DNA of 64,000 bases from Bacteroidota bacterium (lineage in GTDB: Bacteria > Bacteroidota > JABWAT01). Made by a program: the position numbers and the translations under genes. The DNA lies in assembly GCA_023151185.1 (NCBI GenBank), contig JAKLJL010000001.1:372001-436000 (forward strand), in the 5' to 3' direction. The notes beneath the pieces were generated by a model. The model was not told the DNA's origin and did no database searches. It saw only the letters and a program-made list of their open reading frames with translations. Below, piece after piece: positions 24,337 through 31,710 of the stretch (within the stretch, counting starts at the first letter, position 1; the number at the start of each line of letters is the position of its first letter).

Positions 24337-25401
24337 ATGACACGGATAAAAATTCTTGCCTTTGACGGAAACAAATACAACCTTTTGGCACTTCAGGGCA
24401 TTTTTGCCAGAGAGGAGTTTGAGTTCCGTTCAACCAGTTCAAGTTTTGAAATCCCCAAAATTCTGGAAACCTGGGTGCCTGATTATTTGATCATGGATGA
24501 TGGCCTTCACGATGGGAAAGTCCTGGATCTGATTGAAGAAGTCAGTTCCCTTCAGGCAATGAAATCTGCTTCCATTATCCTCCAGGTTGATAAACTGAAC
24601 GATAAACTGTTCTATGATTATCTGCGGGCAGGGGTAACGGAATTCATCAGAAAACCGGTTGTTGGCACTTACCTTGTCCACAAGATCAACCTGCATTATT
24701 CCGGGCAGCACAGCCAGTCGAAGGCCAGAGACCTTACAGGCAAAGTGGAACGGATGTCTGAGTTTGTGAAGAAGTACTTTTCTGATGAACTGGTCGATCA
24801 GCTAACCAGCCAGTCGGGAACAGTTGAACTGAAAGGAAGCCAGCAGGTCGCCACGATTATGAATCTGCATATTATCGGGCTGGACGTGGTTGCAGAAAAT
24901 CAGGACCCGAGAACCCTGGCTGACTTCCTGAATGAGGTTTTTACCGACCTGATGGATCTGATCTACGGAAACGGCGGTTCGGTGAACAAACTTCTTGCTG
25001 ATGGACTGATTGCCACATTCGGAGTCCCGGTTGCCGCTGAAAAGGATGCCTTTAAAGCTGCCAAATGTGCCCTTGAAATTGTTGATTACCTTCAGACCAT
25101 CAATGATGTCCGGCCAAAATTCATCAAACAGCCGTTATCTCTTGCCATCGGGCTTTCGACCGGAAAAGTTTTTGCCGGACTGATCGGCTCGGTAAGGAGG
25201 CTTGAGTTTTCTGTGCTGGGAGAGGCGGTTACTCTGGCTGATCAGATGAAAAGTTACGGTGAACTGAGAGGAATCCCGGTTCTGATTGATGATAAAACCA
25301 TGAATGCGATCGGCGTTCCGCAAAAAACACTCGAAGTTTCCATGCCGGCCGGTGCCCGTCCGTTTAACGTGGGTGTCTTTCAGCTCACACAGTTGCTGTA
25401 A
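24337..25401 (+). CDS. Receiver domain fused to a degenerate class III nucleotidyl cyclase domain
   Basis: A 354-residue protein. Residues 1-120 are a receiver with D10 (ILAFDGN), phospho-site D54 (YLIMDDGL) and K106 (IRKPV). Residues about 165-354 have the class III cyclase fold (VATIMNLHIIGLD, GGSVNKLLADGLIATFG, LAIGLSTGKVFAGLIGS, RLEFSVLGEAVTLADQM). Catalytic positions are eroded: the first metal Asp is H178, and the Asn and Arg of the VNxAxR motif are T299 and Q303; only the second metal Asp, D222, remains. It is therefore probably not an active cyclase, perhaps a nucleotide-binding or protein-binding output domain. It starts 7 nt after the Amt kinase and ends the operon. Confidence 0.85.
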   Translation: MTRIKILAFDGNKYNLLALQGIFAREEFEFRSTSSSFEIPKILETWVPDYLIMDDGLHDGKVLDLIEEVSSLQAMKSASIILQVDKLNDKLFYDYLRAGVTEFIRKPVVGTYLVHKINLHYSGQHSQSKARDLTGKVERMSEFVKKYFSDELVDQLTSQSGTVELKGSQQVATIMNLHIIGLDVVAENQDPRTLADFLNEVFTDLMDLIYGNGGSVNKLLADGLIATFGVPVAAEKDAFKAAKCALEIVDYLQTINDVRPKFIKQPLSLAIGLSTGKVFAGLIGSVRRLEFSVLGEAVTLADQMKSYGELRGIPVLIDDKTMNAIGVPQKTLEVSMPAGARPFNVGVFQLTQLL

Positions 25402-25420
25402 CCCGGATGGGGTACAATTA

Positions 25421-25448
25421 AAAAGCCGGATTTTCCGGCTTTTTTTTC
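25421..25448 (+). terminator. Rho-independent terminator of the Amt-kinase operon
   Basis: AAAAGCCGGA-TTT-TCCGGCTTTTTTTT: an AGCCGGA/TCCGGCT stem followed by eight T residues, 20 nt after the last stop codon. Confidence 0.95.
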
Positions 25449-25468
25449 TCTAAGCAGGGAATGGGTGG

Positions 25469-25753
25469 TCAGGATCCGGCCAGCGGCGATCCGAAAAGTC
25501 CGACAGCAAGTTCTGCCCAGATTATCAAAAGCAGAAGAAGCACGGAAACGGTAAGCAGAATACGGTAGGCCGGCCGTGTCACTTTGGTCAGAACAATGGA
25601 AATGGCCTGTCCGGTGCCTATCAATAAAACTGCAGCGACTGCAAAATCAAGCCAGGACCAGTTTACTTCTGCAGTGAACTGCATGGCGGTGTAGGGAATC
25701 AGAAGTATCAGTGCTGATCCGCCCAGAATAAGTCCCCAATGCCGGGTGTTCAT
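25469..25753 (-). CDS. Small membrane protein (94 aa), unknown
   Basis: Three hydrophobic segments can be seen: GLILGGSALILLIPYTAMQF, WLDFAVAAVLLIGTGQAISIV and ILLTVSVLLLLLIIWAELAVGLF. The sequence is too simple to assign a family with confidence. It resembles small inner-membrane proteins annotated as hypothetical in many FCB genomes. It lies 19 nt downstream of the GH81 gene on the same strand, behind a GGAGG-like site, so it may be co-transcribed with it. Confidence 0.65.
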   Translation of the reverse strand: MNTRHWGLILGGSALILLIPYTAMQFTAEVNWSWLDFAVAAVLLIGTGQAISIVLTKVTRPAYRILLTVSVLLLLLIIWAELAVGLFGSPLAGS

Positions 25754-25772
25754 AATCCCTCCCTGAATTTGT

Positions 25773-28700
25773 TTACTTCACTAAGATCAATTTCCGCGTC
25801 TGTGAAAGCGTTCCGGCTTCGAACCGGCAGAAATAAACGCCGGACGGGAATTCGGCGGCATCCCACTGTATCAGATGAATTCCCGCAGGAAGAGTTCCGC
25901 TGACGAGTGTTTTCACTTCCTCTCCCAGCACATTATAGAGAGTCAGGCGAATAAAGGCTGCGGTGGGAAGCGAGACGGGGATCCGGGTTACCGGATTGAA
26001 CGGATTGGGATAATTCTGCTCCATCGTGAAGCCGGCAGGTGGTGCTGACCCGTCCTGGATACCGACGGAAGTGCTTTTTTTAACGGTAATTGAGTTGATA
26101 GTAAACTCGGGGGATTCAATCGCCAGCCTGAGAATCTGCTTTCCTTTTGACAGGGGCACTTTTGCTGATGTAACGTCTTTCCAGAACTGCCAGCCACCGG
26201 TTGCCGGAACCAGTTTTTTTCCTGTGACATTCTGGCCGTTGAATTCAAGGTGATACGCCCCGATTCCGGGAACTGAAGCCGTCCGGACAGTAAGATCATA
26301 ATCGCCGGCATCGGCAACTTCTACAGTATATTCCAGCCACTCGCCTGCTGCAGTCCAGCCAACGTCATATCCGCCGCCGGTATCACTGCAGTTTTCAATA
26401 TCCACCCCTTCAGAAGAACGGAAGGGCACACCCTGGTTTTTCGGATCGGCATCATGGTAGGCTGTCCCTTCGCCGCCGAGATCATAATTTTCTGCCTGAA
26501 TGGTTCCCGGCAGCAGAACGGGCGTTCCTTTGTAAGGTGTGCCGTTTCCGATAACGGTGATCCGGAGTTCACCTTTACCTGATTTATTCAGGCTGTTGGT
26601 GACGGTCAGTTCAGCGGTGTAAATTCCCGGGGCCGGATAGTCATGGACGGTATCAGCCTGGGAAGATGAGGTTCCGTCGCCAAACTCCCAGTGGTAACTG
26701 AGAGGCAAACCGGACCGGTCAAAACTGGAACTGCCGGAAAAGGAAATCTTCAGCGGGGCCTTGCCGCTTGATACCGACGCCAGCGGAACCGAGACCGGTG
26801 CATCTTTTCCGGCCGGATCGGTATTGTACGAAACCTGCTTCCGGGCAGGAACCATCAGTGAAAATCCGTCCGAAAAATGAACCCGGACCGAATCGGAGCC
26901 CGGGTTCCAGGCCACGTAAGTTTTGATTCCTTTTTCAGTTTCAAAAACGGCAAAGGTTGGGATGTCTGCGAAAATGGTTGTGCTGACTTTTCCGGTTTTA
27001 ATCAGATTTCCGAGCCAGTGGTAAGTGTGAGCCCGGGATTCACCATCAAACGGTTCATAGCCGGGATCAGCATAATACTGGTTCAGAGCTGTTTGCGGAT
27101 CGGCGAAGGCGAGATATTGCCAGAATATATCTTTCCATTTCCTGGGAAGGCTTCCTATTTCCTTCGTCATTTCATTGTAATTCTTCATCACATACTCCGG
27201 ATGGCGTCCCAGATAAAGAGAACCTCCGGTAAGCGGAAGCAGATTAATTCCATGAATGAATTCCGGGTCAGCACCAAACCAGGTTGAATGCACGCCCTTT
27301 CCGCCCCAGACCATACCCAGAGCTTCATATCCGTAGGCAGCAGGGAACACTGCGTTATCCACATCAAACCAATAGTGTTCAATGGCCGTTCGTTCAGTTG
27401 TATACAGAAAGATACCCAGATCCCGGATTTCTTTGTTTCCGGTTGCAGATCCCCATAAAATCAGCGAGGTAGCAAAATTCATGGATTCAGAGCTGGATTC
27501 TTCATTGTTTCCGTCGCCGAAATCACCATGCCCGGCTTCCCAGGAATGTCCGGCATACGGGTCGAAGGCTCTCAGGAAAGGAAAGCGGCCGTCACTGCGG
27601 TCCCAGTTGGCGCAATCCCGGATCAGCAGATCCACCATTCCTCCCCAGTTTCCAGGAGCAGCCCAGGCCGAATCATATTGGGCAACAGTTGAGGCTGCCA
27701 TAATCAGATAGCCATAGTGGAAATTGTGGTCGTTCAGTTGATTGTCAGCGCCGTATCCTGAAGGGTAGGCGATCAGGGTATTCCATTTTGAAACGTAGGA
27801 AAGTTCTTCTGCACCGCCGGCAGTCAGCCAGGCTTCGAGCCGTTTCTTTAATTGGGAAAGAAAATAATCACGGGCACCACTGTTTCCCGCCTGGTCGGCA
27901 ACCGGCACCAGATTGGCAAACCGGGCCATCAGCTTTCCGTTTTCATAAACCGGGCCGGCCGGAAGGGTTTCTTTTTTCACCTGGTCAAGGTACGAGTTGA
28001 GCTGAGCCGGATTGTAAATCCCTTCATTTGGAAGAGCTGGCAGCACTCCGTTAAATTCAACGGTTGTGGAAAACTCATTGCCGTCGAACACCTTCATCGT
28101 GCCATGCACCGAGGTATAGGTAAAGGCCGTCAGCGGGTGGGAAGTATTTAGCCACTGGTGGCGGTAAAGCGCTGTTAGTGTAGCCGGGAGGTTTCCGTTT
28201 CCGGTTTCCATAAGGGTTGTGGTCAGGCTGAAGGTTGAATTCAGTTTTGCAGATGCTTCATCATATTGCCAGGACACCTGGCTACCGGTTACAAAGGCAT
28301 AAGCTCTTTTCCGGTAAAACTCCAGAGTAGCCGGCGTGTTATCCGGCAGAATTGCAACAGAGAAAAAATTCTTGCCATTCAGGCTGGATTTCAACACGGA
28401 GGTTCCGGTCCAGGCCGAGCCTGCAGGTCCGAAAATACCATAATGCCGCCCGCCGGCAGTCAGCCCGACCACGCCGTTCTGGTTCGACCAGATGACCGGC
28501 GTTTCTTTGACGGTAATTGAGGCGTTTCCGCCGGCAATGGTGAAAAAGACAAAGGGGATTCCATGACCGAAGGTGGCTTTCATTGCCCGGGTTCCTTCCG
28601 ACCAGGAGGCCGTAACCGTCCAGTCCCCATAACTGTCCACAAGCGTCTGGGTAGCTTTCAGTCCGTCAACACCGGCGAGAAGCTGCTGCTGATACGGGAA

Positions 28701-29057
28701 CAGATAATCGGCTGCAGCATACACAGGATCTTTGGTGTAGCCGATTCCCAATCCGGCAGATTCGGCCTTGACTACCAGCGGATGAACATAGAGAGTATTA
28801 GAAAACTGGCTTCCGTAAAACGGAAAGATGAGACTGCTCCAAAAATCATTGGTCTGAACAGGCTGCGAAAAGTCTGGAGATACCTTGGGGGATACCGATG
28901 CCCCCTGAAAGGTTGACGGGCCGACTGCTTTTGGCGGAAGTACAGTCGAATAACTTCCGCTGCCAACCTGGATTTGGGCCTGGATGGTCTTTACAGGGAA
29001 TGAAATCAGACAGGAAAAAAGAATGGCAGAAACGAAGGGATGGGAAGAACTTTTCAT
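25773..29057 (-). CDS. GH81 endo-beta-1,3-glucanase with PKD, CBM6-like and T9SS sorting domains
   Basis: A secreted laminarinase of about 1094 residues. After a signal peptide (MKSSSHPFVSAILFSC, cleavage near TIQAQ) comes a GH81 domain of about 700 residues: QTNDFWSSLIFPFYG start, catalytic Asp in LNDHNFHYGY and the Glu-rich DGNNEESSSESMNF motif. A PKD domain (SYHWEFGDGTSSSQADTVH), a CBM6-like module (YDLGGEGTAYHDADPKNQG, SEGVDIENC) and a T9SS sorting domain (NYPNPFNPVTRIPV, YNVLGEEVKTL, SGVYFCRF) follow. The upstream in-frame start at 29141 would bury the signal peptide, so ATG 29057 is preferred. It cleaves beta-1,3-glucans such as laminarin or callose. Confidence 0.92.
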   Translation of the reverse strand: MKSSSHPFVSAILFSCLISFPVKTIQAQIQVGSGSYSTVLPPKAVGPSTFQGASVSPKVSPDFSQPVQTNDFWSSLIFPFYGSQFSNTLYVHPLVVKAESAGLGIGYTKDPVYAAADYLFPYQQQLLAGVDGLKATQTLVDSYGDWTVTASWSEGTRAMKATFGHGIPFVFFTIAGGNASITVKETPVIWSNQNGVVGLTAGGRHYGIFGPAGSAWTGTSVLKSSLNGKNFFSVAILPDNTPATLEFYRKRAYAFVTGSQVSWQYDEASAKLNSTFSLTTTLMETGNGNLPATLTALYRHQWLNTSHPLTAFTYTSVHGTMKVFDGNEFSTTVEFNGVLPALPNEGIYNPAQLNSYLDQVKKETLPAGPVYENGKLMARFANLVPVADQAGNSGARDYFLSQLKKRLEAWLTAGGAEELSYVSKWNTLIAYPSGYGADNQLNDHNFHYGYLIMAASTVAQYDSAWAAPGNWGGMVDLLIRDCANWDRSDGRFPFLRAFDPYAGHSWEAGHGDFGDGNNEESSSESMNFATSLILWGSATGNKEIRDLGIFLYTTERTAIEHYWFDVDNAVFPAAYGYEALGMVWGGKGVHSTWFGADPEFIHGINLLPLTGGSLYLGRHPEYVMKNYNEMTKEIGSLPRKWKDIFWQYLAFADPQTALNQYYADPGYEPFDGESRAHTYHWLGNLIKTGKVSTTIFADIPTFAVFETEKGIKTYVAWNPGSDSVRVHFSDGFSLMVPARKQVSYNTDPAGKDAPVSVPLASVSSGKAPLKISFSGSSSFDRSGLPLSYHWEFGDGTSSSQADTVHDYPAPGIYTAELTVTNSLNKSGKGELRITVIGNGTPYKGTPVLLPGTIQAENYDLGGEGTAYHDADPKNQGVPFRSSEGVDIENCSDTGGGYDVGWTAAGEWLEYTVEVADAGDYDLTVRTASVPGIGAYHLEFNGQNVTGKKLVPATGGWQFWKDVTSAKVPLSKGKQILRLAIESPEFTINSITVKKSTSVGIQDGSAPPAGFTMEQNYPNPFNPVTRIPVSLPTAAFIRLTLYNVLGEEVKTLVSGTLPAGIHLIQWDAAEFPSGVYFCRFEAGTLSQTRKLILVK

Positions 29058-29194
29058 GGGGGATGGCTCCGGATTTACAGGTAGAAAAGGACACAGGAAA
29101 AAGGTAAAGAGAAAGGTAGAGGATAGGCGGGGAATACCCAAATAAAATTCCGGTGAAAGTGCGGGTTGATGGCAGGTTGGGGCTGAAACGGGAA

Positions 29195-29226
29195 ACCCCG
29201 GCCGGAAAGACTTTCAGACCGGGGAA
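29195..29226 (-). terminator. Hairpin after the superoxide dismutase gene
   Basis: CCCCGG..CGGAAAG / CTTTC...CCGGGG forms a stable stem 9 nt downstream of the stop on the minus strand. The following T run is short, so termination strength is uncertain. Confidence 0.5.
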
Positions 29227-29234
29227 TCTGCTGC

Positions 29235-29897
29235 TTACTTTTTCAGGGCTTCGGCATACCGCCGGCTGACTTCCTTCCAGTTAATCACATTCCAGATGGC
29301 TGCAAGGTAGTCACCCCGTTTGTTCTGATACCTGAGGTAGTAGGCATGCTCCCAGACATCAATTCCCAGAACCGGAATCCCTTTAACTTCAGCTACTGAC
29401 ATCAGCGGATTGTCCTGATTCGGTGTGGAAGAAACAACAAGTTTCCCGTTAGGATCAACCGATAGCCAGGCCCAGCCCGATCCAAACCGTTTTGCACCTG
29501 CTTCGTTCATCCGTTTCTTCAGGGAATCCAGGTTCCCGAAGGCCGATGAAACTGCCGAGAGCAATTCAGGAGAGGGATCACTTTTTTCCGGGCTCAGCAC
29601 GGACCAGAATAAGTCGTGGTTGTAATGGCCGCCGGCGTTATTCCGGATGACATCCGGAAACTCACCCATCCGGGAAAAGAGTGCAGTCAGTGAAAGTCCC
29701 TCGGCCGGAGTTCCTTTTACCGCTTTATTTAGATTGGAAATATACCCGGCATGGTGTTTTGTGTAATGGATTTCCATGGTCTGGGAATCAATATAGGGTT
29801 CGAGGGCAGAATAGGAATAAGGCAGGGGAGCCTGAGTAAACTGAGCAGTGGCCGTCATAGCCGTTACCAGAGCAGAAAATAAAATCCAAAAGCGCAT
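29235..29897 (-). CDS. Fe/Mn superoxide dismutase, secreted
   Basis: A 220-residue protein with a signal peptide (MRFWILFSALVTAMTATAQ), unusual because most Fe/Mn SODs are cytosolic. The four metal ligands are visible: His in EIHYTKHHAGY, His in GGHYNHDLFW, then Asp and His in GIDVWEHAYYLRYQNKR. Other family marks are LPYSYSALEPYID at the mature N-terminus and GSGWAWLSVDPNGKL. It dismutates superoxide, here presumably in the periplasm. Metal preference cannot be read with certainty. It is transcribed alone and ends at a hairpin. Confidence 0.93.
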   Translation of the reverse strand: MRFWILFSALVTAMTATAQFTQAPLPYSYSALEPYIDSQTMEIHYTKHHAGYISNLNKAVKGTPAEGLSLTALFSRMGEFPDVIRNNAGGHYNHDLFWSVLSPEKSDPSPELLSAVSSAFGNLDSLKKRMNEAGAKRFGSGWAWLSVDPNGKLVVSSTPNQDNPLMSVAEVKGIPVLGIDVWEHAYYLRYQNKRGDYLAAIWNVINWKEVSRRYAEALKK

Positions 29898-30047
29898 ATA
29901 TACTCCTTTTTGTTTTCCGGGATAACAGAAACCGGTCGCAGGAAATTCCTGCCGGTATTCCGGATATTTTCTGCAGGCTGGCAGTCATTTTTTTAATCGG
30001 GAGTTATTTTTGTTCCTTCTTTAAAACGTCATATCAGGGATGGCAAA

Positions 30048-30710
30048 ATGAGCAGGTGGTACCAGAGCAGCACCGGAATCCGGATCAAACAGGCGGCAGA
30101 GCTTTTGTTCTGGAAGTATAAAAAGGCACTGGCCGGAAAACTGGAAAACTCACACTATTCCTGGTTTTACACCACCTATTTTTCTCTGAGTACAAATGAT
30201 TACCAGAATAAGTCAGTGCTGGATATTGGCTGCGGACCCCGTGGAAGTCTGGAATGGGCTGAAATGACGGCGCTTCGGGTTGGCCTGGATCCTCTTGCCG
30301 GTCACTACCTGAAAATGGGAGCTTCTGAACACAAAATGACCTATGTCTGTGCCGGGTCAGAACAGATTCCTTTCCCCGATGGCACGTTTGATTTTGTCTG
30401 TTCCTTCAATTCCATTGATCATGTAGCCAGTCTGGATGAAACTTCCCGGGAGATCAGGCGGGTGTTAAAACCAGGCGGACTCTTCCTGCTCATTGTGGAT
30501 GTTCATGACTATCCGACCCTGACGGAACCTCAGGCGATCGGGTGGGAATTTATCCAGACTTACTTTCCTGATTTTAAAATTCTGGAAAAAAGCCATCTTG
30601 AGGCCTTGCATCGGGGTCATATTTACCGGAATCTGAAGGCAGGGAAAAAGCTGCCGGAAGACAGCAGGAAAACCGGTATTTTAACTGCCAAACTCCGGAA
30701 ACCGGCCTGA
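30048..30710 (+). CDS. Class I SAM-dependent methyltransferase (Methyltransf_11 type)
   Basis: A 220-residue cytosolic enzyme. Motif I is VLDIGCGPRGSLEWAE, and the acidic residue ending beta 2 lies in GLDPLAGHY. The FPDGTFDFVCSFNSIDHV motif and RVLKPGGLFLLIVDVHDYP are typical of the Methyltransf_11 clade. The C-terminus is basic and may contact an anionic substrate. The substrate is unknown. The gene stands alone between the SOD gene and the hairpin-rich region, with its own start at ATG 30048. Confidence 0.85.
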   Translation: MSRWYQSSTGIRIKQAAELLFWKYKKALAGKLENSHYSWFYTTYFSLSTNDYQNKSVLDIGCGPRGSLEWAEMTALRVGLDPLAGHYLKMGASEHKMTYVCAGSEQIPFPDGTFDFVCSFNSIDHVASLDETSREIRRVLKPGGLFLLIVDVHDYPTLTEPQAIGWEFIQTYFPDFKILEKSHLEALHRGHIYRNLKAGKKLPEDSRKTGILTAKLRKPA

Positions 30711-30763
30711 GAGCCTGCTATTAAGAAAAAACTTCAACCGGAAATCCGGACACTGAGGTGGTT

Positions 30764-30945
30764 GCTGAGCCTGTCGAAGCACTCTCGAAGGGTCCGGTCA
30801 TTTCGAGCGGTTCCTGAGCTTGCCGAAGGGCAATGACCGGGAATCAGGCCCCTGAGACACTGGTGTCTGAGGTTCTCGAAGACACCTGCTGAAGTGTCGA
30901 ACGATGACTTCGAGCAGTCATTGAGCGAAGTCGAAATGCAGTCAC
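30764..30945. repeat. Cluster of hairpins with TGAGnnTnTCGAA loops (left of GIY-YIG gene)
   Basis: At least four short palindromes share a loop like TGAGCCTGTCGAA but differ in stem. Examples are GCT/AGC at 30764-30780, CCGGTCATT/AATGACCGG at 30794-30840 and GGTGTCT/AGACACC at about 30861-30887. TCATTGAGCGAAGTCGAAATG occurs near 30917. They are non-coding, and this is the only content of the gap 30711-30955. Confidence 0.85.
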
Positions 30946-30955
30946 CACTTCCATA

Positions 30956-31252
30956 TCAACCACCGGTTTTATCACGATACGCCATTGCCAGTTCCGGTAA
31001 CCGATTCCCCTCAGACAGAATCAGAGCTTCCTTCTTCTTCCGGGACCATCCCTGAACCTGCTTTTCCCTGTAAAAAGCTTCATCAATCCGGGAAAATTCC
31101 TCAAGATAAACCAACTCAACTGGTAGTCGCTTTTTAGTATAATTGGCACCTTCTCCGTTCTGATGCTGCCACAACCGTAGAGTCAGATTGGTGGTACTGC
31201 CAGTGTAATATGTTCCGTCGGAACACAGCAGGATGTACATGAATCCATTCAT
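30956..31252 (-). CDS. GIY-YIG nuclease family protein (UPF0213/YhbQ type)
   Basis: A 98-residue single-domain protein. GIY-YIG features are MYILLCSDGTYYTGSTTNLTLRLWQHQ (YIL...YYTG, catalytic Arg in LRLWQH) and the metal-binding Glu in DEAFYREKQVQGWSRKKKEALI. The family nicks DNA; YhbQ-type members are linked to DNA repair, while others are mobile. It is bracketed on both sides by clusters of the same loop-conserved hairpins, a setting I recall from other genomes, so it may belong to a mobile or repeat-associated unit (inference). Confidence 0.88.
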   Translation of the reverse strand: MNGFMYILLCSDGTYYTGSTTNLTLRLWQHQNGEGANYTKKRLPVELVYLEEFSRIDEAFYREKQVQGWSRKKKEALILSEGNRLPELAMAYRDKTGG

Positions 31253-31309
31253 TGTTTGCTAATTTTTATTTCGGGATCAGAATCTCATGCAAAAATAAGG
31301 AAATTTTTC

Positions 31310-31671
31310 TAACGGTGCCTTTTTTTGTACCGGTCATTTCGAGAGCCTGCACTTCGACTCCGGTGCCATCGAGAACCTCAGGCACCGGGAGGTCGAAGAC
31401 AATATCCGGACCCTGAGGTTCTGGTCACTGAGCCTGTCGAAGTGTCGAAGGGGCCTGGTGGCTTCAAGCGGTCATTTCGAGAGCCTCAATGACCGGTCGA
31501 AATGTAATCACCTGCCTTTCTGGTGCCTGAGGCTCTCGAAGGCACCATTCGAATCCGCGGCGGAACCGGTGGCTTCAAGCGGTCATTGAGCAAAGTCGAA
31601 ATGCAGCCACCGGTTACAATGAAATGACAGGGAAATCCGGACCCTTCGAGAACCTCAGGGTCCGGATTTCC
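31310..31671. repeat. Cluster of loop-conserved, stem-variable hairpins (right of GIY-YIG gene)
   Basis: Successive palindromes carry the motif TGAG..TCTCGAA or its complement in the loop. Examples are CGGTGCC/GGCACCG at about 31361-31387, CACT/AGTG at 31427-31445, GTCATT/AATGAC at about 31470-31494, GGTGCCT/AGGCACC at about 31522-31546, and a perfect 15-bp stem at 31631-31645/31657-31671. The last one directly abuts the dnaE-like promoter and could terminate or insulate transcription. Confidence 0.85.
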
Positions 31672-31672
31672 C

Positions 31673-31710
31673 TTGCACTCATTCAAGAAAAACTGTATAT
31701 TTGTGCAGTT
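31673..31710 (+). promoter_or_regulatory. Candidate SOS promoter of the dnaE2/imuC-like gene
   Basis: TTGCAC at 31673-31678, a 17-nt spacer and TATATT at 31696-31701 form a promoter; TATATTTG also fits the Bacteroidetes -7 consensus TAnnTTTG. Overlapping it, AACTG...CAGTT at 31691-31710 contains CTGT-N8-GCAG, one base from a LexA box (CTGT-N8-ACAG). The expected transcript start is about 3 nt before the ATG at 31711, so the mRNA would be nearly leaderless. Confidence 0.6.
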
